From contig NZ_JADDUM010000025.1 of NCBI RefSeq assembly GCF_015163715.1, positions 33,281-97,280 on the forward strand: a stretch of 64,000 nt of DNA, in the 5' to 3' direction. Shown here piece after piece: positions 9,660 through 18,551 of this stretch. The notes under the pieces are model-generated. The model ran no database searches. It saw only the letters and a program-made list of their open reading frames with translations, and had not been told where the DNA came from. Position numbers and translations under genes: made by a program. Origin of the DNA: Pseudomonas cyclaminis (GTDB lineage Bacteria > Pseudomonadota > Gammaproteobacteria > Pseudomonadales > Pseudomonadaceae). How positions within the stretch are numbered: the first letter of the stretch is position 1; each line of letters begins with the position of its first letter.

Positions 9660-12034
9660 TCAGTGGGCAAACAACGAGTTGCCCTTCTGCCCTGCCAGCT
9701 TCTCGGGTTTGATCAGGAACCTTGCCAGCGCCGGCAGCAGCCACAGTGCGCCGAACATGTTCCACAGCAACATGAAGGTCAGCATCAGGCCCATGTCGGC
9801 CTGGAACTTGATGGCCGAGAAGATCCAGGTGCACACGCCGATTGCCAGGCACAGGCCGGTGAACAGTACGGCTTTACCGGTGGACTTGAGTGTCTGGTAA
9901 TAGGCTTCCTGCAATGGCAGGCCCGCACGCAGGAAGCTTTCCAGGCGGCTGTAGATGTAGATGCCGTAGTCCACGCCAATCCCCACACCCAATGCCACTA
10001 CCGGCAGGGTCGCGACCTTGACGCCGATGCCCATGAACGCCATCAGCGCGTTGCCCAGCACCGAGGTAAGCACCAGCGGCAACACGATGCACAGGGTCGC
10101 GGCCCAGGAACGGAAGGTGATCATGCACATGGTCGCTACGCACAGGTACACCAGGATCAGGATGGTCAGTTCCGACTCTTTGATCACCTCGTTGGTCGCA
10201 GCTTCGATCCCGGCGTTACCGGCGGCGAGGATGAATTCCAGGCCGTCCTTGTTGTTTTCCTTGGCGAAGTCCTGCACCGCATGCACGGCGCGATCAAGGG
10301 TTTCGGCCTTGTGGTCGTTGAGGAACACCAGCACCGGCGCCAGGGAACAGTTGTTGTTGTACAGGCCGTCGGCGCGGGCGATGGAGTTGTTCAGCACATC
10401 CGGGTTGCGCGACAGGGTTTCCCACTTCAGGTTGCCCTCGTTCATGCCCTTGATCATCTGCTTGGACACGGTCACCAGCGAGATCGCCGACTGCACTCCC
10501 TCGGTGTTCTGCATCTTCCACATCAACTGGTCGATGGGCGCCATGGCTTCATAGCGCGAGCAGCCTTCAGCCTTGGTCTTGACCATCACCACCAGCACGT
10601 CGGAGCTGGTGGAGTAGTTGCTGATAATGAAGTTGTTGTCTTTGTTATAGCGCGAGTCCGGGCGCAGCTCCGGTGCGCCTTGGTCCAAGTCACCGATCTT
10701 GAGGTTCTGGCTGTACCAGAGGCCGCCGCCAAAGGCGACCAACGCCAGCAACACCGAGACGGGTGCGACTTTGGCGCTGGCGAATCTGGACAACAGGCGC
10801 CAGAACGGATGTTCGCGGTTTGCGTCCTTTTTGCTCTTGGCGATGGCGCGCTTGCTGATGCCGACATAGGAAATCGCCACCGGCAGCAGGATCAGGTTGG
10901 TGAACACGATCACCGCCACGCCGATGGACGCGCCGATGGCCAGTTCACGGATCACACCGATGTCGATGATCAACAGCGTAATGAACCCGACCGCATCCGC
11001 CAGGATCGCGATCATCCCCGGCAGGAACAGTTGCCGGAAGGTGCGCCGGGCGCGGTCAACGCGTTATCCGCCTCGCTGGACTGCAGGGCGATACCGTTGA
11101 TCTTCTGCACACCGTGGGAGATACCGATGGCGAAGATCAGGAACGGCACCAGCATCGAATACGGGTCCAGCCCGAAGCCGAAGAAGTGCATCAGCCCCAG
11201 TTGCCAGACCACCGCCACCAGGGTGGTGCTCAATACCGCGATGGTGCTGCGCAGGCAGTTGGTGAACCACAGCAGCAGGACCAGGGTGATGACGAACGCG
11301 ATGCCGAAGAACAGCACCACCATCACCAGGCCGTCGATCAGGTCGCCGACCTTCTTGGCAAAGCCGACGATGTGGATCTTGACGTTGGGGTTCTGCGCCT
11401 CGAACTTGTCGCGGATCTTGTCTTCGAGTTCATGGGAAAACTTGCGGTAATCCAGGGCCAGCAATTTGCCCTGGTCCTGCGGGTCCGGGTAGGACTCCAG
11501 CAGTGGGATATCGACGATGCTCGACTTGAAATCGTTGGCTACCAGGCGCCCGACCTGGCCGGACTTGAGCACGTTGTTGCGCAGTTGATCGAGGCTTTGC
11601 GCCGAGCCGTTGTAGCTTTGCGGGATCACTTCACCGCCGGCGAAGCCTTCTTCGGTCACTTCGGTCCAGCGTACGCTGGGGCTCCATAGCGACTTGAGGC
11701 CCGAGCGGTCGACGCCGGAGATGTAGAACACCTCGTCGTTGATCTGGCGCAGGGTTTCCATGTAGTCCTTCGTAAAGATGTCGCCGTCCTTGGCCTCCAC
11801 CGAGATGCGCACCGTGTTGCCCAGGTTGGCCAGGTCGTTGCGGTGTTCCATCATCTTTTCGATGAAGGGATGCTTGAGGGGGATCATCTTTTCAAAGCTG
11901 GTGGACGGGCGAATCAGGGTCGCCTGCCAGAACAGGAACACGCTTACCAACAGGCAGATCACGATCACTGCCGGGCGGTTGTTGAAGATCAGGCGCTCAA
12001 GAAAGGTCGCTTTATCGTTGTGATGACTGCTCAT
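9660..12034 (-). pseudogene. RND/MMPL-family exporter, frameshifted
   Basis: Inner-membrane proton-driven transporter of the MMPL/HpnN-like branch of the RND superfamily, thought to move lipids or hydrophobic compounds. The N-terminal frame (12034 to 11012) has a first TM (FNNRPAVIVICLLVSVFLFW), a periplasmic loop, and TM4-6 with GISHGVQKINGIALQ. The C-terminal frame (11015 to 9660) continues with LPGMIAILADAVGFITLLIID and the second half, ending in VVALGVGIGVDYGIYIYSRL-type helices. On the coding strand ACCGCGCCCGG should read ACCGCCGCCCGG: one base is missing near 11052. Restoring it joins NALTAARRTFRQLFLPGMIA and gives 791 aa, a standard length. The upstream YCF48 gene ends 16 bp away, so they are one operon. 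Confidence 0.85.
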
Positions 12035-12049
12035 TCTGTCCCCGCCTTC

Positions 12050-13105
12050 TTATTGTTTTACGAGCTCAGCGCCAGTCGGCGTCGATACACGAACGCCACC
12101 CTGCCCGGCCAGAATCAAGTTGCCATTGCCCGCCGCCGTGACCGACGACAGTGAAATACGGTCCGGGCGGTTGAACACGCTGAAGGTCTGGCCATCGTCG
12201 TGGCTGACCACCACGCTGCCGCCGTTGCCGACCACCACGATTGAGCCGTCCTGCAGCAAGGTCGCGCCCGACAAACCGAACTCCAGGGCGCCACGGGTGG
12301 CGTTCAACTCGACCTGCTCCCAGGTGCTGCCGAAGTCGGTGGAACGGTAGAGGTTGCCGCGCAGGCCGTACGCCAAGAGGGTTTGCGGTTGGGCGGTGCT
12401 GATCACGCCGAACAGCGAACCCTCGTAAGGGCCTTCGAGTTTTTCCCAGGTCTGGCCGTCATCGCTGGAGCGGAACATGCTGCCCTGCTCGCCGACGATA
12501 AACAGGCCGGCGTCCTTGATGTGGGCGATGGCGTTGAGGTGGTATTGGTCTTCGTTGTCGAGGCGGTCGCTGACGTCTGCCCAGGTTTTGCCGCCGTCAG
12601 TGGTTTCGATCAGCGCACCGTAGGCGCCCACGGCCAGGCCGTGGTTGGCGTCGTTGAACCACACATCGAGGAGCGGCGCTTCGCGCTTGAGGTCCTGGTA
12701 TTGCTGGGTCCACGTGATGCCGCCGTCGGAACTGGCGAGGATCTGCGCATCGTGGCCGACCGCCCAGCCTTGTTTGTCGTCAACGAAAAACACCGCCGTG
12801 AGCAACTGGCGGGTGGGGACTTTGGCTTGGGTCCAGGTTGCGCCCTGGTCATCGGAATAGAGGATGTGCCCGCGATCACCGACGGCGACCAGGCGCTTGC
12901 CGGCCTGCACCACGTCGATCATCAGGCCTTTGGCGGCCTTGGGGGACTCAATCGCAAACGCAGGCGCTGCGGGGGTATCGCCGGCTGCCAGCACCGGTGT
13001 CGTCAACGCGGCACCGGCCAGCAACGAGAGCGCTGTGGCCAGCAACGCAACCCTGCGTGCGGCGCGTGGGCGGCAAACAACCCAACCCATGACAGGCTCA
13101 CTCAT
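12050..13105 (-). CDS. Exported YCF48/BNR-type beta-propeller protein
   Basis: 351 aa with an N-terminal signal (RRVALLATALSLLAGAALTTPVLAA) and repeated YSDDQGATW, SSDGGITW, TTDGGKTW, SSDDGQTW and STDFGSTW Asp-box motifs. This is the YCF48-like (photosystem II assembly factor-like) propeller family. In many proteobacteria such a protein is encoded next to an MMPL/RND exporter, as here, and presumably acts as its periplasmic partner; the cargo is unknown. I use the ATG at 13105 rather than 13120 because a GGAGAAAGG SD lies between them, correctly spaced for 13105. The usual DUF1302/DUF1329 neighbours are absent. Confidence 0.8.
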   Translation of the reverse strand: MSEPVMGWVVCRPRAARRVALLATALSLLAGAALTTPVLAAGDTPAAPAFAIESPKAAKGLMIDVVQAGKRLVAVGDRGHILYSDDQGATWTQAKVPTRQLLTAVFFVDDKQGWAVGHDAQILASSDGGITWTQQYQDLKREAPLLDVWFNDANHGLAVGAYGALIETTDGGKTWADVSDRLDNEDQYHLNAIAHIKDAGLFIVGEQGSMFRSSDDGQTWEKLEGPYEGSLFGVISTAQPQTLLAYGLRGNLYRSTDFGSTWEQVELNATRGALEFGLSGATLLQDGSIVVVGNGGSVVVSHDDGQTFSVFNRPDRISLSSVTAAGNGNLILAGQGGVRVSTPTGAELVKQ

Positions 13106-13311
13106 AGACCTTTCTCCCATTTATTATTGTTAGGTCTTGCCTTCCCGGGCTCTGAAACCTGCAATCTAGAGCGCCTGAAGGAAGCAGGGGCCATCCTATC
13201 GGGCTTTGGAATCGTCTGACAATCGGCGCTACGTTATCTTTTGTTAACTGGCGGCTTTTGGCCACGTGGTGAATATAGCTGCATTCGCCGGGGTGATTGC
13301 CGCAGCGATAA

Positions 13312-13325
13312 TGAATTTTTATTCC
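13312..13325. promoter_or_regulatory. Possible RpiR-type operator, distal copy
   Basis: TGAA-TTTTTA-TTCC, one mismatch from GGAA-N6-TTCC. It is the first of two copies of a 15-bp direct repeat (13313-13327 and 13342-13356) in front of the oxidoreductase gene. Confidence 0.4.
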
Positions 13326-13340
13326 ATCTATTGAATTATG

Positions 13341-13354
13341 GGAATTTTTATTCC
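13341..13354. promoter_or_regulatory. Possible RpiR-type operator, proximal copy
   Basis: GGAA-TTTTTA-TTCC is an exact match to the GGAA-N6-TTCC consensus reported for IolR-type RpiR regulators. It lies about 44 bp before the ATG of the Gfo/Idh/MocA gene and 29 bp (centre to centre) from the distal copy. The rest of 13106-13397 shows no gene. Confidence 0.45.
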
Positions 13355-13397
13355 ATTAATACACTTCCTGAAAACAATAATCCAAAGGACCACGGCT

Positions 13398-14513
13398 ATG
13401 CGTGAACTCGGAATCGGCTTGATCGGCACAGGCTTCATGGGCCGCGCCCACGCCTTGGCGTTCAACAATGCCCGGGCGGTGTTCGAACTGCCAGTCACCC
13501 TGAAGCTGGCCGCCCTGGCCGATGCCGACACCGAACGCGCCCAGCGCTGCGCCACGGCCTGGGGGTTTGCCCAGGCCCATGGCGACTGGCAGGCGCTGAT
13601 CAACGACCCCAACGTCGACGTCGTGGCTATTACCACCCCCAACCACCTGCACTACCCGATGGCCATGGCCGCGATTGCCGCCGGCAAGGCGGTGTACTGC
13701 GAAAAACCCCTGGCCGTGAGCCTGGAACAGGCCGACGCCATGCGCCGCGCCGCCAGTGACGCCGGGGTGGTCACGCGGGTCGGCTACAACTATCAGCACA
13801 ACCCGATGATCACCCTGGCGCGGCAACTGATTGCCAGCGGCGAGTTGGGTGAACTCATCAGTTTCCAGGGCGAGTTCAGCGAAGACTTTATGGCTGATCC
13901 CGCGTCACCGTGGTCCTGGCGCTGCGAAGTGGAACATGCCGGCGGCGCCCTCGCCGACCTGGGCAGCCACTTGCTGTCGATGGCGCGCTATCTGGTCGGG
14001 GATGTGCTCAGCGTCTGCGCCGATACCCAGACCGTCCACGCTCAACGCCCAGCCGTAAAAGGCAGCAACGCGCTCAAACCTATCGCCGTGGATGACCAGG
14101 TACACGCCCTGCTGCGTTTCGCCAATGGCGCACGCGGGACGGTGAGCAGCAGTTGGCTCAAGCATGGCTACAAGAACCACCTGAGTTTTGAAATCAGCGG
14201 GACCCAAGGCACCTTGGCGTTCGACCAGGAACGCTTGAATGAACTGCGCCTGTGCCGCGTCGGCCAGGACGGCTTCCAGCGCCTGCTGGCCGGCCCGGCC
14301 CTGCCCGGTTATGCGGCGTTCAGCCCGGCGGCGGGACACCAGTTGGGCTACAACGAGTTGAAGACCCTGGAAGTACAGGAATTGATCATGGCGGTGGCTG
14401 GCCAGGGTGCGGATGGCACTGACTTTGAAGCGGCATGGGAGGTTGAGCGGCTGGCGACGGCGATTCGCGTGGCGGCCGTCGAGGAGCGCTGGGTAAAAGT
14501 GGGCACGGTTTGA
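13398..14513 (+). CDS. Gfo/Idh/MocA family NAD(P)-dependent oxidoreductase
   Basis: 371 aa, soluble. The N-terminal Rossmann fold begins GIGLIGTGFMGRAHALA (GxGxxG). The family EKP motif appears as CEKPLAV, contributing the Lys of the active site, and the C-terminal alpha/beta domain contains GGALADLGSHLLSMARYLVG with the conserved D...H. Members oxidise or reduce sugars, inositols or related polyols; the substrate cannot be read from the sequence. The ATG at 13398 is preferred over 13338 because AAAGGA lies eight bases before it. It is a single gene, followed directly by a REPIN, with two putative RpiR-type boxes in its promoter region suggesting sugar-responsive control. Confidence 0.85.
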   Translation: MRELGIGLIGTGFMGRAHALAFNNARAVFELPVTLKLAALADADTERAQRCATAWGFAQAHGDWQALINDPNVDVVAITTPNHLHYPMAMAAIAAGKAVYCEKPLAVSLEQADAMRRAASDAGVVTRVGYNYQHNPMITLARQLIASGELGELISFQGEFSEDFMADPASPWSWRCEVEHAGGALADLGSHLLSMARYLVGDVLSVCADTQTVHAQRPAVKGSNALKPIAVDDQVHALLRFANGARGTVSSSWLKHGYKNHLSFEISGTQGTLAFDQERLNELRLCRVGQDGFQRLLAGPALPGYAAFSPAAGHQLGYNELKTLEVQELIMAVAGQGADGTDFEAAWEVERLATAIRVAAVEERWVKVGTV

Positions 14514-14608
14514 AAATGTGGGAGGGGGCTTGCCCCCGATAGCGGAGTGTCAGCCAGTATATTTTTAGCTGATGCACCGCTATCGGAGGCAAGCCTCCTC
14601 CCACATTT
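14514..14608. repeat. REPIN (two inverted REP sequences)
   Basis: Two REP units face each other, 14514-14545 (AATGTGGGAGGGGGCTTGCC...) and 14577-14608, the second on the minus strand, with a 31-base spacer. The inner hairpins are GGGGGC-TT-GCCCCC and GGAGGC-TT-GCCTCC, so the two units differ by a compensated base pair. It lies between convergent genes, after the oxidoreductase and fadD stops, and may also end transcription. Confidence 0.85.
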
Positions 14609-14628
14609 GGATCACGTGCACATTTAAA

Positions 14629-16332
14629 TCAGCGCAACGCCCGGCGCAGCACCTTGCCCACGGTGGTCTTGGGCAACTCCTCAGTACGGAACTCCACATA
14701 CCGAGGCAATTTGTACCCCGTCAGGTACTCCCGGCAATGGGCAAGGATCTGCTCCTGAGTCAGGTTCGGGTCCTTGCGCACCACGATGATCTTCACCTTC
14801 TCGCCAGTCACCGCGTCTTCCACCCCAATCGCCGCGACTTCCCCTACCCCTGGGTGCAGCGCGACCACGTCTTCGATTTCATTGGGGTACACGTTGAAAC
14901 CCGACACCAGGATCATGTCCTTCTTGCGGTCCACCAGGCGGATATACCCGCGCTGGTCCATCACGCCGATATCACCGGTGGACAACCACCCCTGCGCATC
15001 CAGCACTTCAGCGGTGGCCTCCGGGCGTTTCCAGTAGCCCTGCATCACCTGCGGGCCACGCACCTGCAGTTCGCCCTGTTCGCCGATATCCGCCAGCGCG
15101 CCGTCCTCACGCACAAAACGCACCCAGGTCGACGGCAACGGCACGCCGATGCTGCCGGTGAATTCCATCTCGCGCATGCGGGCGATATCGATGGGGCTGA
15201 TGCTCACCACCGGCGAGCACTCGGTCAGGCCATACCCCTCGATGATCGGCAGCCCGGTGACTTCCTTCCAGCGCTTGGCCACCGCGGTATGGGTGGCCAT
15301 GCCGCCGGCAATCACCATGCGCAGGTCGGAAAAGTCCCGCGCACAGAACTCTTTGTTTTCCAGCAAACCGTTAAACAGTGTGTTGACCCCGGCAATGCCG
15401 TTGAAGCGTTCCTTGCGCAGGATCATCTGCACCCGCTTCACGTCCCGTGGGTTGGCGATAAGGATGTTGCGCCCGCCCAGGCACATGAACATCAGGCAAT
15501 TCACCGTCAGGGAAAAGATGTGGTACAGCGGCAGCAACGTGACGTTGGTTTCCTGCTTGTCCTGGTCCAGTTGATCACCGACCCACGCCTTAGCCTGCAA
15601 CAGGTTGGCGATGATATTGCGGTGGCTGAGCATCACGCCCTTGGCATCGCCCGTGGTGCCGCCGGTGTATTGCAGGAAGGCCAGGTCATCCAGGACCATG
15701 CTCACCGGGAAGTGGTTGAGCGCCCGCCCGTGTTTCAACACCTGATTGAAACGCACTGAACCTGGCAGCATGAACGCCGGCACCTGCTTTTGCACGCGGC
15801 GCAGGATGAAGTTCATCGCCGCGCCCTTGAAGGTGCCGAGCAGATCGCCGATAGCCGCGATCACCACGCGCTTGACGCTGCTGCCGGCCACGACTTTCTC
15901 CAGGGTGTGGGCGAAGTTTTCAAAGATCACCACGGTCTCGGCGCCGCTGTCCTTGAGCAGGTGCTTGAGTTCGTGGGCGGTGTACAGCGGGTTGACGTTG
16001 ACCACCACCGCACCGGCCAGGAGCGTACCCAGCAGGCAGATCGGGTACTGCAAGCAATTGGGCATCATCAGCGCCACACGGTCGCCCGGTTGCACACCCT
16101 GGCCCTGGAGCCAGGCGGCGAACGCAACGCCTTGGACCTTCCAGTCGGCGTAGGTCATTTCGGTGCCGATGCTGACATAGGCTACGCGCTCACGGAATTT
16201 TTCCAGGTGCTCCAGGAATACTTCCCGCAGCGACGGGTAATCCTCAATGGCGGCATCGATGTCTGCCGGGACGCCGGGCAGGTAGGCGTTCAACCAAACC
16301 CGTTCGGTGTGTTCCTGGCTGATAGCGTTCAT
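14629..16332 (-). CDS. fadD: Long-chain fatty acid--CoA ligase (FadD-type)
   Basis: 567 aa, the size of Pseudomonas FadD1/FadD2. It activates fatty acids to acyl-CoA with ATP at the inner membrane face. The AMP-binding signature YTGGTTGDAKGVMLSH is present, as are GYGLTECSPVVS, STGDIGVMDQRGYIRLVDRKKD (ATP/hinge motifs) and the C-terminal PKTTVGKVLRRALR with the catalytic Lys. The start at 16332 is set by AAGGAGACTGCC just before it; a longer reading to 16407 lacks an SD. It is the last gene of the beta-oxidation run, 31 bp after the thiolase stop. Confidence 0.92.
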   Translation of the reverse strand: MNAISQEHTERVWLNAYLPGVPADIDAAIEDYPSLREVFLEHLEKFRERVAYVSIGTEMTYADWKVQGVAFAAWLQGQGVQPGDRVALMMPNCLQYPICLLGTLLAGAVVVNVNPLYTAHELKHLLKDSGAETVVIFENFAHTLEKVVAGSSVKRVVIAAIGDLLGTFKGAAMNFILRRVQKQVPAFMLPGSVRFNQVLKHGRALNHFPVSMVLDDLAFLQYTGGTTGDAKGVMLSHRNIIANLLQAKAWVGDQLDQDKQETNVTLLPLYHIFSLTVNCLMFMCLGGRNILIANPRDVKRVQMILRKERFNGIAGVNTLFNGLLENKEFCARDFSDLRMVIAGGMATHTAVAKRWKEVTGLPIIEGYGLTECSPVVSISPIDIARMREMEFTGSIGVPLPSTWVRFVREDGALADIGEQGELQVRGPQVMQGYWKRPEATAEVLDAQGWLSTGDIGVMDQRGYIRLVDRKKDMILVSGFNVYPNEIEDVVALHPGVGEVAAIGVEDAVTGEKVKIIVVRKDPNLTQEQILAHCREYLTGYKLPRYVEFRTEELPKTTVGKVLRRALR

Positions 16333-16363
16333 GGCAGTCTCCTTGTTGTTATTTTGGGTAGCG

Positions 16364-17662
16364 CTACTTTTCCACAATGGCGGTAATGCCCAGCCCGCCC
16401 GCCGCACAGATCGAGATCAACCCGCGCCCGCCACCGCGCTCATGGATGGCCTTGGCCAGCGCCGCCAATTGCCGGCCACCGGTGGCAGCAAACGGATGGC
16501 CGCAGCCGAGTGAGCCGCCGTTGACGTTCATTTTCGCCCGGTCGATGGCGCCCAACGGCGCGTCCAGGCCCAACCGTTCGCGGCAATAGTCCGCGTCTTC
16601 CCAGGCCTTGAGGGTGCACAGCACCTGGGCGGCAAAGGCTTCATGGATCTCGAAGAAATCGAAGTCGGCGAAACTCAAGCCTTCACGCTTGAGCATGCGC
16701 GGCACGGCGTAGGCCGGGGCCATCAGCAGGCCTTCGGTGCCGTCGACAAAATTCACCGCAGCCGTTTCGCCGGTGCGCAGGTAGGCCAGCACCGGCCAGC
16801 CGTTGGCAGCCGCCCATTCCTCACTGGCCAGCAGCACCACCGAGGCGCCATCGGTCAGGGGCGTGGAATTGCCTGCGGTGAGGGTGCCGTTCTGGCGGTC
16901 ATAGGCGGGGGCCAGACCGGCGAGTTTTTCCAGGCTGGCGTCGGCCCGCAGGTTGTTGTCCCGGGCCAGGCCGCGATGGGGGCTGATCAGGTCGTCGAAG
17001 AAACCACGTGTGTAGGCCGCGTCCAGGCGCTGATGGCTGGTGAGGGTCAGTTCATCCTGGGCCAGCCGCTTGATCTGCCAGCGCTTGGCCATTTCTTCGC
17101 AGTGCTCGCCCATGGATAACCCGGTGCGCGGTTCGCCATTGCGCGGTAGCAGGGGTTTGAAAAACATGGACGGCCGCACCTTGAGCAACGTCCTCAATTT
17201 TTCGCCCAGGCCCTTGGCGCGGTTGGCCGCGAGCAAGGTATGGCGCAGGGATTCGTTGATGCCGATCGGCGCGTCGGAGGTGGTGTCGGCGCCCCCGGCA
17301 ATGCCCACTTCGATCTGGCCCAGGGCGATTTTATTCGCCACCAGCAAGGCCGCTTCCAGGCCGGTGCCACAGGCTTGTTGCAGATCGTAGGCCGGGGTCT
17401 GCGCAGACAGCGTGGTCGATAGCAGCGACTCACGCGCCAGGTTGAAATCCCGCGAGTGCTTGATCACCGCGCCGGCAGCAAACTCGCCCAGGCGTTGGCC
17501 GTGCAGGTTGTAACGGTCGATCAGGCCTTGCAGCGCCGCGACCAGCAGGTCCTGGTTGCTGTCGTGGGCGTACACCGTGTTGGAACGGGCAAAAGGGATG
17601 CGGTTGCCGCCGATGATCGCCACGCGGCGGGTCGGGGCCGGATTGAAGCTGTAGTCACTCAT
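16364..17662 (-). CDS. Acetyl-CoA C-acyltransferase (thiolase, FadI/FadA-like)
   Basis: 432 aa. It carries out the last beta-oxidation step, thiolytic cleavage of 3-ketoacyl-CoA. The catalytic residues are visible: nucleophilic Cys in LQQACGTGLEAA, EIHEAFAAQVL, the GGSLGCGHPFAATGGRQ loop with the active His, and the second Cys in SICAAGGLGI near the C-terminus. Its length fits the trifunctional-type FadI class better than the 390-aa FadA class. Its ATG overlaps the stop of the MaoC gene (ATGA), so the two are translated together; fadD follows. Confidence 0.92.
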   Translation of the reverse strand: MSDYSFNPAPTRRVAIIGGNRIPFARSNTVYAHDSNQDLLVAALQGLIDRYNLHGQRLGEFAAGAVIKHSRDFNLARESLLSTTLSAQTPAYDLQQACGTGLEAALLVANKIALGQIEVGIAGGADTTSDAPIGINESLRHTLLAANRAKGLGEKLRTLLKVRPSMFFKPLLPRNGEPRTGLSMGEHCEEMAKRWQIKRLAQDELTLTSHQRLDAAYTRGFFDDLISPHRGLARDNNLRADASLEKLAGLAPAYDRQNGTLTAGNSTPLTDGASVVLLASEEWAAANGWPVLAYLRTGETAAVNFVDGTEGLLMAPAYAVPRMLKREGLSFADFDFFEIHEAFAAQVLCTLKAWEDADYCRERLGLDAPLGAIDRAKMNVNGGSLGCGHPFAATGGRQLAALAKAIHERGGGRGLISICAAGGLGITAIVEK

Positions 17663-18548
17663 GTATGGCTCTCATTCCAGACAAATAGCCCGCGCATATG
17701 GGGTTTGTCGCCGGCAAAATTGCGCACTTCGAACTCACGGCGCGGCCGCTCGCGGGGTGGTTCCACAGGGCGACCTGGCCGGGCAGGAAAATCGGCAACT
17801 TGAAGTCGCAATGGGCTTCGGCCTGAGCCAAGCCACCAGGCGGTTGCTGGGCGGCCAGGGCGCGGCCCAAGGTCCACATGCCGTGGGCGATGGCGCGGCG
17901 AAAACCGAAGAGTTTCGCGCCGATCACCGAGGTGTGAATCGGGTTGAAGTCCCCCGAGACCTTGGCGAAGCGCCGGCCCAGGTCGGCGGGCAATACCCAG
18001 CGTTGGGTGCGCAACAGGCCGTGTTCCTGCAACGGCAACGCGTCGGCCCAAGGCTCGCCGACCGGGTCCTTGACGTCGCGGCGCAGGTACAGGCTGTCGC
18101 TTTCCCAGGCCAGGGTGCCGGCGCAGTAGGCGCGGGTGGCGATGCTCAGCGCCTGGCCCTTGGGATGGGCGACCCAGCGTTCGGCATACACCTCCAGGCG
18201 CAAGGCCTGGCCTTCGTGCAGGCGTTGGTGCTGACGGATGCGATTGGCCAGGTGCACCATGCCGCTGGCCGGGTACGGGAAGCTCGGTCGGGTCAGCAGC
18301 ATCAGGTGCAAAGGGAACGCCAGCACGTGGGGATAGGACAGCGGCACGCCCTGCTCTCGACGAAAACCGCAGGCACGGCCATAGGCGGCAATGCCGCTGG
18401 CGGACAACTCCACCGCCGAACGCACCAGGCGCGCCTTGGGCAGCAGCGGTTCGCCGTCGAGCTTGGGCTTGCGCAAGGCACGCACGCCGTCCAACAGCAG
18501 TTGGGTGCGCGAGGGCGGCGGGTCGACAATCTGGGTCAGGTAGTCCAT
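17659..18548 (-). pseudogene. MaoC-like acyl-CoA dehydratase, frameshifted near the 3' end
   Basis: Double-hotdog MaoC family hydratase (2-enoyl-CoA hydratase type), 296 aa once repaired. The hydratase signature is present as SGDFNPIHTSVIGAKLFGFRRAIAHGMW, with the catalytic Asp and His. As sequenced the frame shifts near 17740 and runs to 17655 with a nonsense tail (VSSKCAILPATNP). Adding one base (GG to GGG on the plus strand) restores REFEVRNFAGDKPHMRGLF and a TGA overlapping the thiolase ATG. The intact overlap and sensible tail argue for a sequencing error. It starts three bases after the fabG stop. It would supply the hydration step in this operon, since no fadB is present. Confidence 0.85.
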
Positions 18549-18551
18549 GGC

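Noticed and set aside
9585..11450. 621-codon plus-strand open frame opposite the RND exporter, and similar long frames at 3476-4513, 14572-15759, 17661-18881 and 20804-21868
   Set aside because: These are antisense shadows of GC-rich genes, full of His, Arg, Gln and Gly runs, with no SD, domain or sensible start. The opposite strand encodes recognised proteins.
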